DNA of 64,000 nt, taken from the NCBI GenBank assembly GCA_002786025.1, contig NHNW01000021.1:372001-436000 (forward strand), read 5' to 3'. The notes beneath the pieces are model-generated. The model made no database searches. It worked only from the letters and a program-made list of their open reading frames with translations, and was not told the origin of the DNA. Positions 23,235-34,100 of the stretch are shown one piece after another. The DNA is from Zasmidium citrigriseum. Lineage: Eukaryota; Ascomycota; Dothideomycetes; Mycosphaerellales; Mycosphaerellaceae. The position numbers were made by a program, and so were the translations under genes. Every line of letters begins with the position of its first letter. Position 1 is the first letter of the stretch.

Positions 23235-26200
23235 ATGCCGGGGAAAGGGAAGGAACGCGCGATCTTCGCGGATGAATCAGACGATGATAGCGTCGCCACG
23301 GACTCGACTGCTGAGAGCGAATTCCAGGAAGAATATGGAGTCGAGCGCGTGTTGGCCGAACAGGGAGAAGAGGGCGACAAGCTCTACCTGCTCAAGTGGG
23401 AAGGATACCCACTGCACCGAAGCAATTGGGAACCGGCCGACAACATCCTGGGCACGACAATTCTAGAGCAGTGGGAGGCCGAGAAAGAACGACAGCGGCA
23501 AAATGGCGTCGACCTCGATCAATGGCAGGAGGCAGCTAATGACGAGTTTCTACTTGCAGTGGAGACTGTTGATCGAGAGAAGCAGAAGCGGAGGCGGCGT
23601 CGCAAGGCAAAGCGGAGGAAGCGCGGCATCGCCGTGTCAACTGAGAGCTCCGACGATGATGAAGGTTCAGACGATGCCGGCGGCACTGAGTCTCTTTTCG
23701 TTGAGAAACGAAGGCGGAATCAAGAAGCGACGCCACCTAGCACCAGAAAGCGCGTGAAGCAGCCAGAAGTGCAACGGAAAGGCGTGGCTCAAAGAGTCAA
23801 GCCAAAAGATCGCAGGACTAAGGCATCATCCGCGAGCAGCTCGGAAGAAGGCCTGTCTTCGGATCCAGGTGATAACTCTAGTGGCGACTCACTCCTTGAG
23901 GAGCTCGCAGCGAATTTCAGGTCCAGTCAACACAAGACCAAGCGCAACAAAGCACGTGGAATGAGGAAGAAACATGAGGAGAAAGAAGTGGACAGTGAAG
24001 ATGAGCTCGCATTGACGAGCAAGCAAGGCAGGCCCAAGAACGGTGCCCGATCACAAGCTGTGTCAACATCAAACACCTCTTCGAGAGCTGCTACTAGTCA
24101 AGCCTTGCCTGTACAGTCTCCCACTGCTCGACAAGAGCTAGCACCGGCTTCTGCACCTAAGAGGGCGGCTCCTGGGGCGTCTTCTCATGCGCCCCTGCCG
24201 GCTACTTCAGGCCCACCCACTGCCAGAACCTCATCCGCGCCGAAAGCAAAGCGGAGTCGGAAGCCGGATAACATCCTCGCAAATTGGGATGCCAACAAGT
24301 CACGAAAGCATATACAGCGGGTGTCTGGAGCGACACCAAAAGACTCAACAGACCGACAATTTCGCAATATGTCTACTCAGTACAAACATCAGATGTACAG
24401 CAAGAACGAACTCGCTCCGGATCCGAATGCGCTGACGATGATTGATCCCAAGACGGGCAAAAAGAAGTCTTCAACTCCTGTTGTGGAAGCCAATGGCAGC
24501 AGGGTCCCTCAAAGTGTGATCATTCGAGGAAGTCTTACTCCTGAGGCTGTGGAGGAGCTTATGCCAGAGCCTGTTCAAGCAGAGCCTGCTAAGGCTGGAC
24601 CAGACAACACTCCAGCACCTACAAATGCTGATGCAAACCCGACAGCGCCGTCTCACCGGCACCCAGTGTCGACGGTTTTTGACTATCGAAAACTGGAGAC
24701 CTGCAAGTACTGGATGGTCGGAGAGTGTAGGTACGATGACAGGACTTGTTGGCGTGCTCACAAGTTTCCGCCTCCGGCTGGAAAGGACCTCACTTGCTGG
24801 TGGTGGAAATCGCGAGGTTACTGTAACAAAAGAGACGAGGACTGCAAGTATGCCCATCACGAAACTGGATACGACGCTCCTCCTCCGCCCCCGAATGTAC
24901 AAATACCACCAGCGACAGAGACTTCTGTGCAGAAGGAGTTAAATTCGCCTCAAGCGCCACCGCAGTCTGCAAAACCTTCCAACGCACGCGACGCCTTGAG
25001 AGACAAGAAAGATGTGACCTGCTACTACTGGAAGAACCATCCCAGAGGATGCTCTAAACCAGACTTTTTGTGCGACTTTGCGCACCACGATACGGGATAC
25101 GATGCTCCGAGACCACTAGACTACCTGCTACCAATGGACATTCCTGGACCGCCGTCAATGCCAGCACCAGTCCCAAGACCTGACGTGCGAGAGACCTTTG
25201 CGGGCTCGTCGGAAATTCCCAAGAAGGACGTCACCTGCTACTATTGGCGTACTCGCGGATTTTGTACAAAGCCAGATGATGTTTGCGAGTTTGCACATCG
25301 TGACACTGGTCACTATGCTGGACCGCCTGGATCCTATAGAAGAGGCCAGTCAGCTTCCAGCGCAGCATCCTCTGTCAATCCGAACACAGTGCCTATCGCA
25401 AACAGAGACAACGTTGCACCGCACTCGGCCCGGAGTTCCGATCCGCCTGCAGCGGACCGTAGAGATGCAAGAGATAGTTGGATGCAGCAAACGGCCGCTC
25501 GAACGCAACAGCCTGCCCAAGGATCCCCCATGCACTTGACAGAGTCTCCAATTCATATGACAGACTCGACCCTGCGGGAACAAGCCCCACCGACTCCTCA
25601 ATGGAATATCATGGGTGCAGCCATGCAGCGTCGCGCCAGTGCTCCCAAGTTCTCGATGAAGGCAACACTTGCAATGCCGCACGAGATGGAATCGCAGAAG
25701 AAGCAGATGAATGTGAAGCTCGATATCTTGAACGTCTCGGCCTTTAAGAGACTTGCTGGATCGGACCCGTTCTTGCAAATTGACAACATGGTCATGGCCA
25801 GCGACTTTGAGAAGCTTCTGTGGGATGCCGCTCTTCGTGAGTCGTATTGCAGCGGAGGCATTTTTGTTGATGATACGCAAAGCAGCGACGTCGGCGTCGT
25901 GGCGGAATTATGCAAAACGAACGTGGCAGGACTCATCGGTACTCCAGAAGGCCATCAATCGAGGATACTGATCTACCCTGGAAACGCTGAGGAGTGGAAG
26001 TTCCTCGAGGAGAACGAGCAAGAGATGTCTTCGGAATGCGCACTGCATTTCCGCTTGTTCGACGACTTGCCAGAGGCTCCACCGACTCGAACACCACTTC
26101 AACTGGCAAACGTCGATCAGAGACCGCCGGCCCAAATGCTGGGCGAAGATCTTGTCAACCTCGACACGGAAGTCATCTTTCCAGCGAAGGAGCATCAGAA

Positions 26201-27116
26201 ACACCCCGTGCGAGCCGTGTTTCTGATGATGCCAGCAACTTATCAGGCCGAGCTTGCAATCTTCGCACAGTACTTTGCCGCCCTGAACTGCAAGGTCTAT
26301 CATTCTGGAGAGCCCGGAGCCTGGGACTACTTTCGCAAGAAGTATAGTAACTCTTGCGCGCTCATTGTGCACCCTGACGTCCAGCTCTGGCGAGTCCCCG
26401 ACCTGTACGCGTTCTTGGCCTCGACTGGAGCGGGCGTACGCATGTTCTCCATCGGCGTCAATCACGCTGTCGCTATGCTAGAAGATCGGCAAGCGGAATT
26501 TGGATGCGAGCGCCTCTTTCCCCATGGTACAGTGGTGTTTATCACGGACGATACTTTCATCCACCATCCTGAGAAGGCAACTGAGATTCTGAGGAGGTTC
26601 TTCGACGCCCACAGACACAAGCCTGACGGAGGCAAGACCAGCCGCATTGCAGCACGCCCAGGCGTAGTCGAGTGGCTGTTCGACCTGGCCGTTGCGAGGA
26701 CCGCCGACCGAGGAAGGAGAGACAATCGTTGGATGAAGCTGTACAGTAACATTTGCAAGCTTGCCCAACCGGATCGCCAAGATGAGGATACGGACGACCC
26801 TGATCAGGAGTACAGCGACGAGTCACTGTTCTTGGTCACGCTTTCTACAGACCTGCTACCGGTACTGGAGAGCCTGGAAGAAGATGGAGATCAAGCTGCC
26901 GCCACTGATGTGGCTGTAGAGTGGTTCGCGGGGTGGAGTCTCTTGAACGCCAGCAGGTATCGCAAATTCGTTGTTTGCCACGGACTCAAGCCTGCTACGG
27001 ACCAAGTCATGGCAAGTGACGGCACGTCCGCGACAGATCCAAGGGGCTGGGGCAAGAAATATCAGCACATCGGCGTCGTACCACCCGAGGAAGCATTGCA
27101 AATGCTGAAAAAGTAG
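23235..27116 (+). CDS. Chromodomain and four-CCCH-zinc-finger protein, probable heterochromatin/RNA silencing factor
   Basis: One exon of 3882 bp, 1293 residues. An N-terminal chromodomain (about residues 28-85) keeps the three aromatic positions that hold methyl-lysine: Tyr in EEYGVERV, Trp in LLKWEG and Tyr in EGYP. A long charged, Ser-rich, basic region follows. Between about residues 490 and 685 come four CCCH fingers, the first CKYWMVGECRYDDRTCWRAH, then repeats of the type CYYW-CxK-C-FAHH. A low-complexity linker leads to a folded C-terminal half (LLWDAALRESYCSGGIF, PVRAVFLMMPATYQAELAIF, AGVRMFSIGV). Methyl-lysine reading plus RNA-binding-type fingers suggests a silencing role, and the C-terminal layout recalls Chp1-like proteins, but I cannot assign it. 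The start is the first ATG of the frame (upstream in-frame GTG at 23220). It sits next to a RIP-like transposon. Confidence 0.85.
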   Translation: MPGKGKERAIFADESDDDSVATDSTAESEFQEEYGVERVLAEQGEEGDKLYLLKWEGYPLHRSNWEPADNILGTTILEQWEAEKERQRQNGVDLDQWQEAANDEFLLAVETVDREKQKRRRRRKAKRRKRGIAVSTESSDDDEGSDDAGGTESLFVEKRRRNQEATPPSTRKRVKQPEVQRKGVAQRVKPKDRRTKASSASSSEEGLSSDPGDNSSGDSLLEELAANFRSSQHKTKRNKARGMRKKHEEKEVDSEDELALTSKQGRPKNGARSQAVSTSNTSSRAATSQALPVQSPTARQELAPASAPKRAAPGASSHAPLPATSGPPTARTSSAPKAKRSRKPDNILANWDANKSRKHIQRVSGATPKDSTDRQFRNMSTQYKHQMYSKNELAPDPNALTMIDPKTGKKKSSTPVVEANGSRVPQSVIIRGSLTPEAVEELMPEPVQAEPAKAGPDNTPAPTNADANPTAPSHRHPVSTVFDYRKLETCKYWMVGECRYDDRTCWRAHKFPPPAGKDLTCWWWKSRGYCNKRDEDCKYAHHETGYDAPPPPPNVQIPPATETSVQKELNSPQAPPQSAKPSNARDALRDKKDVTCYYWKNHPRGCSKPDFLCDFAHHDTGYDAPRPLDYLLPMDIPGPPSMPAPVPRPDVRETFAGSSEIPKKDVTCYYWRTRGFCTKPDDVCEFAHRDTGHYAGPPGSYRRGQSASSAASSVNPNTVPIANRDNVAPHSARSSDPPAADRRDARDSWMQQTAARTQQPAQGSPMHLTESPIHMTDSTLREQAPPTPQWNIMGAAMQRRASAPKFSMKATLAMPHEMESQKKQMNVKLDILNVSAFKRLAGSDPFLQIDNMVMASDFEKLLWDAALRESYCSGGIFVDDTQSSDVGVVAELCKTNVAGLIGTPEGHQSRILIYPGNAEEWKFLEENEQEMSSECALHFRLFDDLPEAPPTRTPLQLANVDQRPPAQMLGEDLVNLDTEVIFPAKEHQKHPVRAVFLMMPATYQAELAIFAQYFAALNCKVYHSGEPGAWDYFRKKYSNSCALIVHPDVQLWRVPDLYAFLASTGAGVRMFSIGVNHAVAMLEDRQAEFGCERLFPHGTVVFITDDTFIHHPEKATEILRRFFDAHRHKPDGGKTSRIAARPGVVEWLFDLAVARTADRGRRDNRWMKLYSNICKLAQPDRQDEDTDDPDQEYSDESLFLVTLSTDLLPVLESLEEDGDQAAATDVAVEWFAGWSLLNASRYRKFVVCHGLKPATDQVMASDGTSATDPRGWGKKYQHIGVVPPEEALQMLKK

Positions 27117-27163
27117 CGGTAGCCAACAACGTCAAGGGCAGCATTGGGAGAAGAGACAGCAGA

Positions 27164-27793
27164 TCATGTAAATGCAAAGCCCAATCCATCCTTGACCATC
27201 TCATCAATCCTCTGCATCCCTGGCAACATATACAGCTCCAACCTCTCCCCTGGATGATCAAGATCCGGACAGCTTCCACCATTCACAAATCCCAATTTCT
27301 CAGCGACCCGGTTACTCGCAGGATTCCCCTCACTCGCAAACGCGACCACCTCCTCCATCCCAAACTCCTCTCTCGCGAACCGCAAGACTTCACCCGCGGC
27401 TTCCGTGGCGTACCCCTTTCCCATCCGCCCTTCGAGCATACACCATCCGATATCCGGCGGCAGCGTCACAGTCTCCCCGTTCGCGGACTTGGCAGTTCTT
27501 TGGCAGAGACTCACGGCGCCGATGAGTCTTTCATGATCGATACGGATGAGATAGTACAGATCTGCGTCTGCTACTCCGTCGGGAAATCTTGGATCGTGGA
27601 GGCGAGAGGGCAGATTGAAAGCGTCGAATTCGGCTGGGGTCCGTACGCCGAAGTCGCCCATCTGGGAGTAGGCTGTTGGGGTGTTCATGGCGGCGAGGAG
27701 GGTTGTGTAGTGTTCGGGGGAGTAGTCGAAGAGTTGGAGGGTTAGACGGGTGGTGTGGAAGTATTGAGGCCAGAGGTCTTTTATTGAAGACAT
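27164..27793 (-). CDS. GNAT-family N-acetyltransferase
   Basis: A single exon of 209 residues. It has the RimJ/RimL-like layout: TTRLTLQLFDYSPEHYTTLL at the start, a central strand LIGAVSLCQR, the acetyl-CoA-binding motif A in GWCMLEGRMGKGYATEAAGEVL (the Arg/Gly-x-x-Gly element is GRMGKGYAT), and the terminal NPASNRVAEKLGFV that closes the cofactor site. The substrate is unknown. The gene lies tail to tail with the chromodomain gene, whose stop is only 47 bp away. Confidence 0.88.
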   Translation of the reverse strand: MSSIKDLWPQYFHTTRLTLQLFDYSPEHYTTLLAAMNTPTAYSQMGDFGVRTPAEFDAFNLPSRLHDPRFPDGVADADLYYLIRIDHERLIGAVSLCQRTAKSANGETVTLPPDIGWCMLEGRMGKGYATEAAGEVLRFAREEFGMEEVVAFASEGNPASNRVAEKLGFVNGGSCPDLDHPGERLELYMLPGMQRIDEMVKDGLGFAFT

Positions 27794-28192
27794 GATGAGG
27801 ACAGTGGAGGAAAATGAAATGCTCTCCGCTCTTGTCTATTGACGTCTTTGAATAGACACCTCGGGATTGTGTCCATGAGAACACATCTTTGTTGTCATGA
27901 TCTCCCGAGGAGTGAGAGGCTGAAAAAGACTTCGGAAGGAATGCGCGGTATCTCGAGCTCTTCGCTCTTTTAGGGCAATGCAGCGCTGCTGTCTGACAAT
28001 CGTGAGATTTCCTCGAAGAGGAGATTGCTTATGTTCGAAGGTAAGATGCGCGGAGTGGAACACACCTAGGTCCGACTTCTGTTTTATCCATGCATATCTA
28101 CATGTCCCAGCATTTCCATTGACGCTATGCAAGTTCATCAAGTACAGTCCTCCACGATGCTTATTCAATTTTCTCCCTTGTATGCAAGCTTC
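27794..28192. other. Spacer between GNAT start and CDF stop
   Basis: It holds the GNAT promoter and the CDF 3' UTR. I see no further gene. Confidence 0.5.
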
Positions 28193-29723
28193 TCAAGTCC
28201 GCTCAGCGTCCTCGGCGTGTCCTGTTGGTCCACTGATGCTGTAATCTGTCGTGACAAATGCGCGGTCGACCTCCTAAACAAGTGCATTAGCATCATCCAC
28301 TGTATTTGAAGCAGACTCAACCTTTACCTTCAGTCCTTCAGCGCAATACTGTAATGTTTCGGCAACGTCATGAGATCGGTATAGCTTCGTGTCCGCGGCG
28401 AGCAATACGTCGTACTCAACCCAGATTCCATCGCCTGCGTGGTAGGCCGTCACGGACTTGAATCCCTCAACGACAGGTGAGAATCTGTATGCGAGGTACA
28501 TCAATTTCTTCATAAGCGTATCGTCCGCAGCCTGGCCAGAAAGACGAGTGACGTTCTCGAAGCAGGTCTCGCCCCTGCGAAACCCTGTTAGTGTATTGAG
28601 ACGTTCGACAGGCAACTGGCAAGACTCACCAGTCGTAGATGATGAACAGAGAAAGCAATCCAGCACCCACAGGATCCAGCCACCACGCATTGACGTAGTA
28701 TCCAATCAATGGGAACAGCAACGATAGCGTGTTGAAGATAACATCCGTCTTGCAATCCTGCGCCAAAGCCTGGACTTGGGTTGTCTTGATAGGAACACAA
28801 CCAAACCAGATGATCCCCTTGATGCCAATCGTCGCCGCCAAAGCACCAATAGCCACCGCTGGCAACTTCTCCGCCGTGCCTTCCAGAGGTAAGAGTTTCT
28901 GGACAGATTCCTGCAAGATCTGTACGAAGGAGATGACCATAATGATACTAAAGACCAGGATTCCAAGCGGTTCTAATCGTTTTCGTCCGACTGGGAACTT
29001 CTTTTGAAGTGCATTGAGACGCCATTGGACGAGTCGGTTCGTAGTCCACACTATGAGCGTGCACAGGAGATCCAGAGCAGAGTCCACGAGCGAGGCCACA
29101 AGGGAGAGCGAGCCGGTGCTAAATGCTGCGACGACCTTTCCAATCAGGAGGATAATGTTGGCGATGACATTGATGTTGATGGCCCACTTGGCTCTCTTCT
29201 CAGCCTTTGCTCTCTTCTCCTTCTCTTCCTCAGGTAGCAATTCTCCAATATTTCCTGCTACGGCTTGAATGCCACCAGTCCTCTCGCGATCACCATCATT
29301 GTCTGGGTCTGGATCCATCGATTCCAGAACATCATCTGCCACAGCCATGACAATCGCATCGACCTCCAACCAATCGTTCAACCGTTGATTTTGTGCCTCG
29401 TAGAACTTCTTCACTTTCTTATTCTTGAACGCCTTCAACTCGTCTTCCGACTTTCGAAACTTTTCCAGCTGTTCCCGATCCACGCCCTCCAGCAGCTTCT
29501 TCTTCAACTCCTCTCGCCGTTTGTCCTCCAATGCCGTACGAGCCGCGTCGCGAAAACGCCACATTTGCGGTCGAGGTCGCGCATTGCCATTCTGTCCCGA
29601 ACTCCCATTGGCTTCACGATAATTCCCGCTCTCGAGATCAGAAGACCGTCCCGTGCTGTTAACCCATCGATTGCCCATGCGGTGTTGCTCCTCGCCGTAG
29701 TTAAGGGCTCGTTTGCCGACCAT
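28193..29723 (-). CDS. Cation diffusion facilitator, DxxxD (manganese-type)
   Basis: Cation diffusion facilitators exchange divalent metal for protons across internal membranes. Exons 29723-28630, 28574-28328 and 28273-28193 give 473 residues. A long charged cytosolic N-terminus (KKLLEGVDREQLEKF, DDVLESMDPD) precedes about six membrane spans. The metal-site helices read LVDSALD and AQDCKTDV, i.e. DxxxD in both transmembrane 2 and 5, the pattern of the Mn-selective branch rather than the HxxxD of zinc carriers. The cytosolic C-terminal domain is completed only by the last exon (EVDRAFVTTDYSISGP). That exon is needed because the preceding frame stops soon after GLK, and it restores the family's DVDRAFVHxDY ending. 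The organelle cannot be told from sequence. Confidence 0.9.
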
Positions 29724-31178
29724 GTTGGCGGCTTCCTCCTCTTATATTGCCGGAGTTGACGGGGTGAGATTTACGCAGGAACGGCAGGGAGAGGAAAGGA
29801 ATGACACGCGCATTCGTCGACTGGGGACGCGGTCGGAGTTGAAGAGGTCCAGAGCCTCCATCGTTTCCTTGTATTGCAAACACGCCAGTCCCAAGCAGGC
29901 ACATTTCACACGTCATTGCACGCGATCCTGGGGTCGGTCCGCGGTACCGAATGACACGTGCGCGGTGGCTAAACGAGCGTGTCATCACTTCTTTTGTTCG
30001 ATTGTGTTTCTCGATGAGCATTTAAAGAAGCCATATACAATGCTCGAGAGTGAAGAGCCTTCTGAGGTAGCTTCTGAGCTCAAGTCTCTCTGATAAGAAG
30101 GAGAAGACATGGAAGATAGCAGATCTTTGAACGAGAAACAAGCCTTGAGATGCCCGTGGAGCGCTAACTTTAAGATCGGCCCGTGCAAGCGTGAAAGCTT
30201 AGCGCTCGGGCCAGCAGTGACGATGGAAAACCTCATCGATTCTTGAAGTCTTCATCAGGTATCTGTAGTCAGAGTCGTTGGTCTGGACGACTGGGGCACG
30301 TGCTTCTACTCTCATCATTGCTTTCATGACTAGCTGATGCCGAGCAGGTCCCTTAGGACCTGTCTCCCGCGATGGTCTAATGGAAAACGCGACGCGAGAC
30401 GCGAATTCAGGAGGCGCAACCCGTGGCCCTGGATCGAAGACATACCCACAGCCATGCACAGCAGAGGCTCTAGATATCGCTGGTTCAAAAGCTGAAGACG
30501 TCTCCTATGGAGCACCTTTTCGCGCCGCCGGACAGCAGGCGCAGCGTTCCCAAAGGTTCCATCATGAAACCGTTCTTTCGCCTAACAACTACTCGATTCA
30601 GCAAAGGCAAGTCTACAGTTATCATTGAACTGCAGAGACGAGGCCCGATTGTCAATCTTCAAACCAGACGGCGTGCTGCCAAGCGTTCGCAGAAGTTCGC
30701 AGTGGATAACAACCACAGCCAAGCGAGCTGAATACAAGGGTGAACAATATTCATTGCAGTAGTTCAATCGAGCCGAGATTGTCTGACCTGGGGATTCGGG
30801 AATCACTACTAGCCACGTGGTGTCCATGGGGCTGGTTGCAAGTCCTCTATTTGAACGATTGTATCAGAGAGACGCTTATCCTGCCTCCAGTCTCCGCTTT
30901 CGAGATACGAGCAGCATAGGACAGGTTGGTCAGGCTGGCGAGGCTATGCATAGACAGTTGCTCGTCGTTTCATTCGTTTCATCGTTATCTCTTAGATCAA
31001 TTGGCTGATGTTGCTTTAGGAGAATGTCTTCAGAAATAGCACTCATGCACCATGTACGCGAGCGGCACAGTAGGCGGCTTGGACCGCTGAGCAATGTATA
31101 TATGAAGTCGTGGAAGAACACGATGCTCTAGACAAACTCCCAAACGCTTGCCCCATCTTCTCTCCACTCGAGTTCAAT
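29724..31178. other. 1.45 kb spacer between divergent genes
   Basis: It holds the promoters of the CDF (minus) and GTPase (plus) genes. Only short overlapping frames are seen (for example 30199-30459 minus, 30380-30628 plus), none recognisable. A CACGTG E-box lies near 29955. Confidence 0.45.
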
Positions 31179-34100
31179 ATGGTTGTAAGTAGATATTGAG
31201 CGTTGTGTACGCAGGCATCTTGCTGACTACGATGTAGAGTCGCCGAGTCGTAATCGATTCGGATGGCAGCTCTACCACGCCGCAATCCTCGATTTCTGGA
31301 AGACAATCACGATACAGGCAGATTAGAGTCTCTGTACCACCACAGTCAGCAGATCAACCATTGCCCTCTATTGAGGCACCTCGTCCTGGTCCAAGAACTT
31401 CTGAACGGCGTCTATTCACGAATCGATTAGAGGTCGCACCTTCGGTCTCGTTGACACCACCGCCTTCAAACGATCACTCCTCCTCGCCTGAAGCATACAC
31501 AACTCGCTTGCACGACGGACTGACAGACAGCATCGCCAATCGCCTGTCCAATGTCCGCCTTCACGAAGAGCCGCGCACATCTCGCTCGCAAACTCCAAAC
31601 AGCATCACTGATCGTCTCGCAAACGCTCGCATCCGTAGCAGTACGCAAGATGACTCTAGTACACCTCGACTGCAGATTACAGACAGGGGAAATCACCTTG
31701 ACCCTCGGCCTGGTCGTAGGTCAAGGCGATCGAGTTCGATTCGCCGTTCACATGTAGTCGAGAACGAAGAACCACCAGTGGACGAGTTCAATCGGGCATC
31801 CTTCCAAAATGCCTTGAGAGACGCACGAGCTTTGGCGAGTGACCTAGCTGCTGCTCTTGGAAGCAGTACTATACATACTGAGCCTGACTCATGCATTCGG
31901 CGACTCCACACGAAGGCCTTGCAGTACGCAGAATTTGAAAGCCCTTCAACGCGCACGGTTGGTTTCGTTGGAGAATCTGGAGCTGGTAAAAGCAGCCTGC
32001 TAAATTCTCTTCTGGACAAGAGAGACTTTCTGAGGACAGTCAGTAAGCAATGGTCTCATTGTATCTTGTTCTCTCGCTGACAGTCATGGCTCTAGAGCAA
32101 CAGCGGAGCGGCATGCACATGTGTAATTGTAGAGTTTCGCTACCACGCCACCGACGACTTCATGCTGGACGTGAAATACTTCAATACCAGGGAGATGAAG
32201 GCGGGACTCTTGGATCTCCTTCGATACTACCGAGCGCTCCACATCGAACCTGAAGACGGTCGTTCGGCGGATGCTGGCGTGTTGGAAAATATCAGGACCC
32301 AGGCTGATCTGGCTGAACACACCTTCAAAGCCATGTTTCGGTCCCCAAATTTGGACGAGTTGCTTGAAGACAACGAGGACTCTGCTTTGGCTACGTTGCT
32401 GCGTTGGCAGCGTACCTTTGCTCCGGTGCGAGAACGCGGTGGTACTATATACGTGAACCAAGATGAGTGCTCAGATGCGCTCTTGCGGCTCTCGTCTGAG
32501 CAACGACCTTCTGATGAGGCTGCTGAAGCTCCTTTGGCCGTGTGGCCGTACATCAAAAAGATTCGGTGAGCACCATGTGCTAATCTCCCGCAACGAATTT
32601 TTCATCATTGACACGCGAACCACAGAGTCTTCATGAGAGCACACATCTTGAGCAAGGGCCTGATCTTGGTTGACTTACCTGGTGCGTCATATACGGAACT
32701 GTCCAAACCGAATGCTTGTTGATGTTGAATTGGCAGGTCTCAACGACTTGAACTCCGCACGCCGCAACGTAACCGAACGATATCTTGTTGAACGCAAATG
32801 CGATGAGATCTTTGCTGTCTGTCGAATCGGCCGTGCGACGACAGACCAGTGCGTCAAGGAAGTCTTCGCGCTGGCCGAAAGGGCATCTCTCCCTAGCATT
32901 GGAGTCGTCTACACTCGATCCGACGTGCGTTCTGTTCCATCCCGCCAATACCTTCGCTAGCTGACCTGAAACAGGAGATCAGAGAGAACGAGGCTGTGAG
33001 AGACTGGACAGGCGAGAGAGCAACGACGATAAAAACGTTGATCGAAAGGCGGGACGATGCAAGGGACGAGCATGCAGAGCTTCAAGCGGCGTTGGATGCT
33101 GACGATGACTCGACCGATGGTGAAGGTCCTCAAGAGCAAAGATATTGGGAGCATCGCGAGCTTCGTCGCTTGAGGTACGGCACTCAAACTTCCTATGTCA
33201 AGTGCCTTCACTGACTACACTGCCAGTAAAATTCTCAAGGAACGTGAATTTGAGTATGTCTTCACAGCCTTAAGTGACCACGATGACCAGCACTGACACC
33301 TTCTACTACGACAGACTCAAGTCCTTCATGATCCAGTCTCGCAATGATGACATGACTGCCAAACTCGCCAACCCCGACAATATGATCTCACGCGGTAATT
33401 CAATTCAAGCGTTCTACGTCAGCAATCAACTCTGGTGGGATCACCGACAGTCCACGGATCGATGGTCCCAACGATGGCTGGAACTCAGTGGTATTATCAG
33501 TCTGCGCCAGCACTGTATCGGTCTGGTGTCTAAGTACCAGCTGCGAGCCTCCATATCTTTCATCAAGAATGACCTCCCAGGCCTCCTTGCAGAGGTTGAA
33601 CTTTGGGTACTGGCCGGGGCTGGCACATTGAGCGCAGAACGTCGATTGCATATTTGTGCAGTACTTGAGCGATTGGAACGGAGACTGCGTACGGTATGGT
33701 TTCCAGACTGACAATGTCTTCAACCTTCCCATAATGTGCTGACTGCAGATGTATGCGACAGAATGTCCTTGGAAGACGGGCACAGGTCTCGCAGATCACA
33801 CGCAGATTCAACGATGCTAGCCAAGAGCACGTTCCAAGTCGTAAGTGTTTGGTCAATTCATGATCCAAAGTTCTAAAGAGGTTCTGAATAGCTAACTTTA
33901 TTCAAGGACGCCGTACTCGAGATTGGAGCCGTGGTGCTTCCCAAGCAATAAGTATGTGGAAAGGGGTGAGTTAACGCGCGAGATCGCAGCCCTCAAACTC
34001 TGAACTCACGCATCGCATAGTGGGCTGCCAGTACGAACACCTGAAACCCGGACGTTGCATCGGCGGTTGTTAACATATATGACCGCAATAGACACAATTG

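Noticed and set aside
13516..29723. Secondary-metabolite or effector gene cluster
   Set aside because: The genes here (LOG, Far11, expansin-like, Chs7-like, chromodomain, GNAT, CDF) share no pathway, and no synthase or tailoring enzymes are present.
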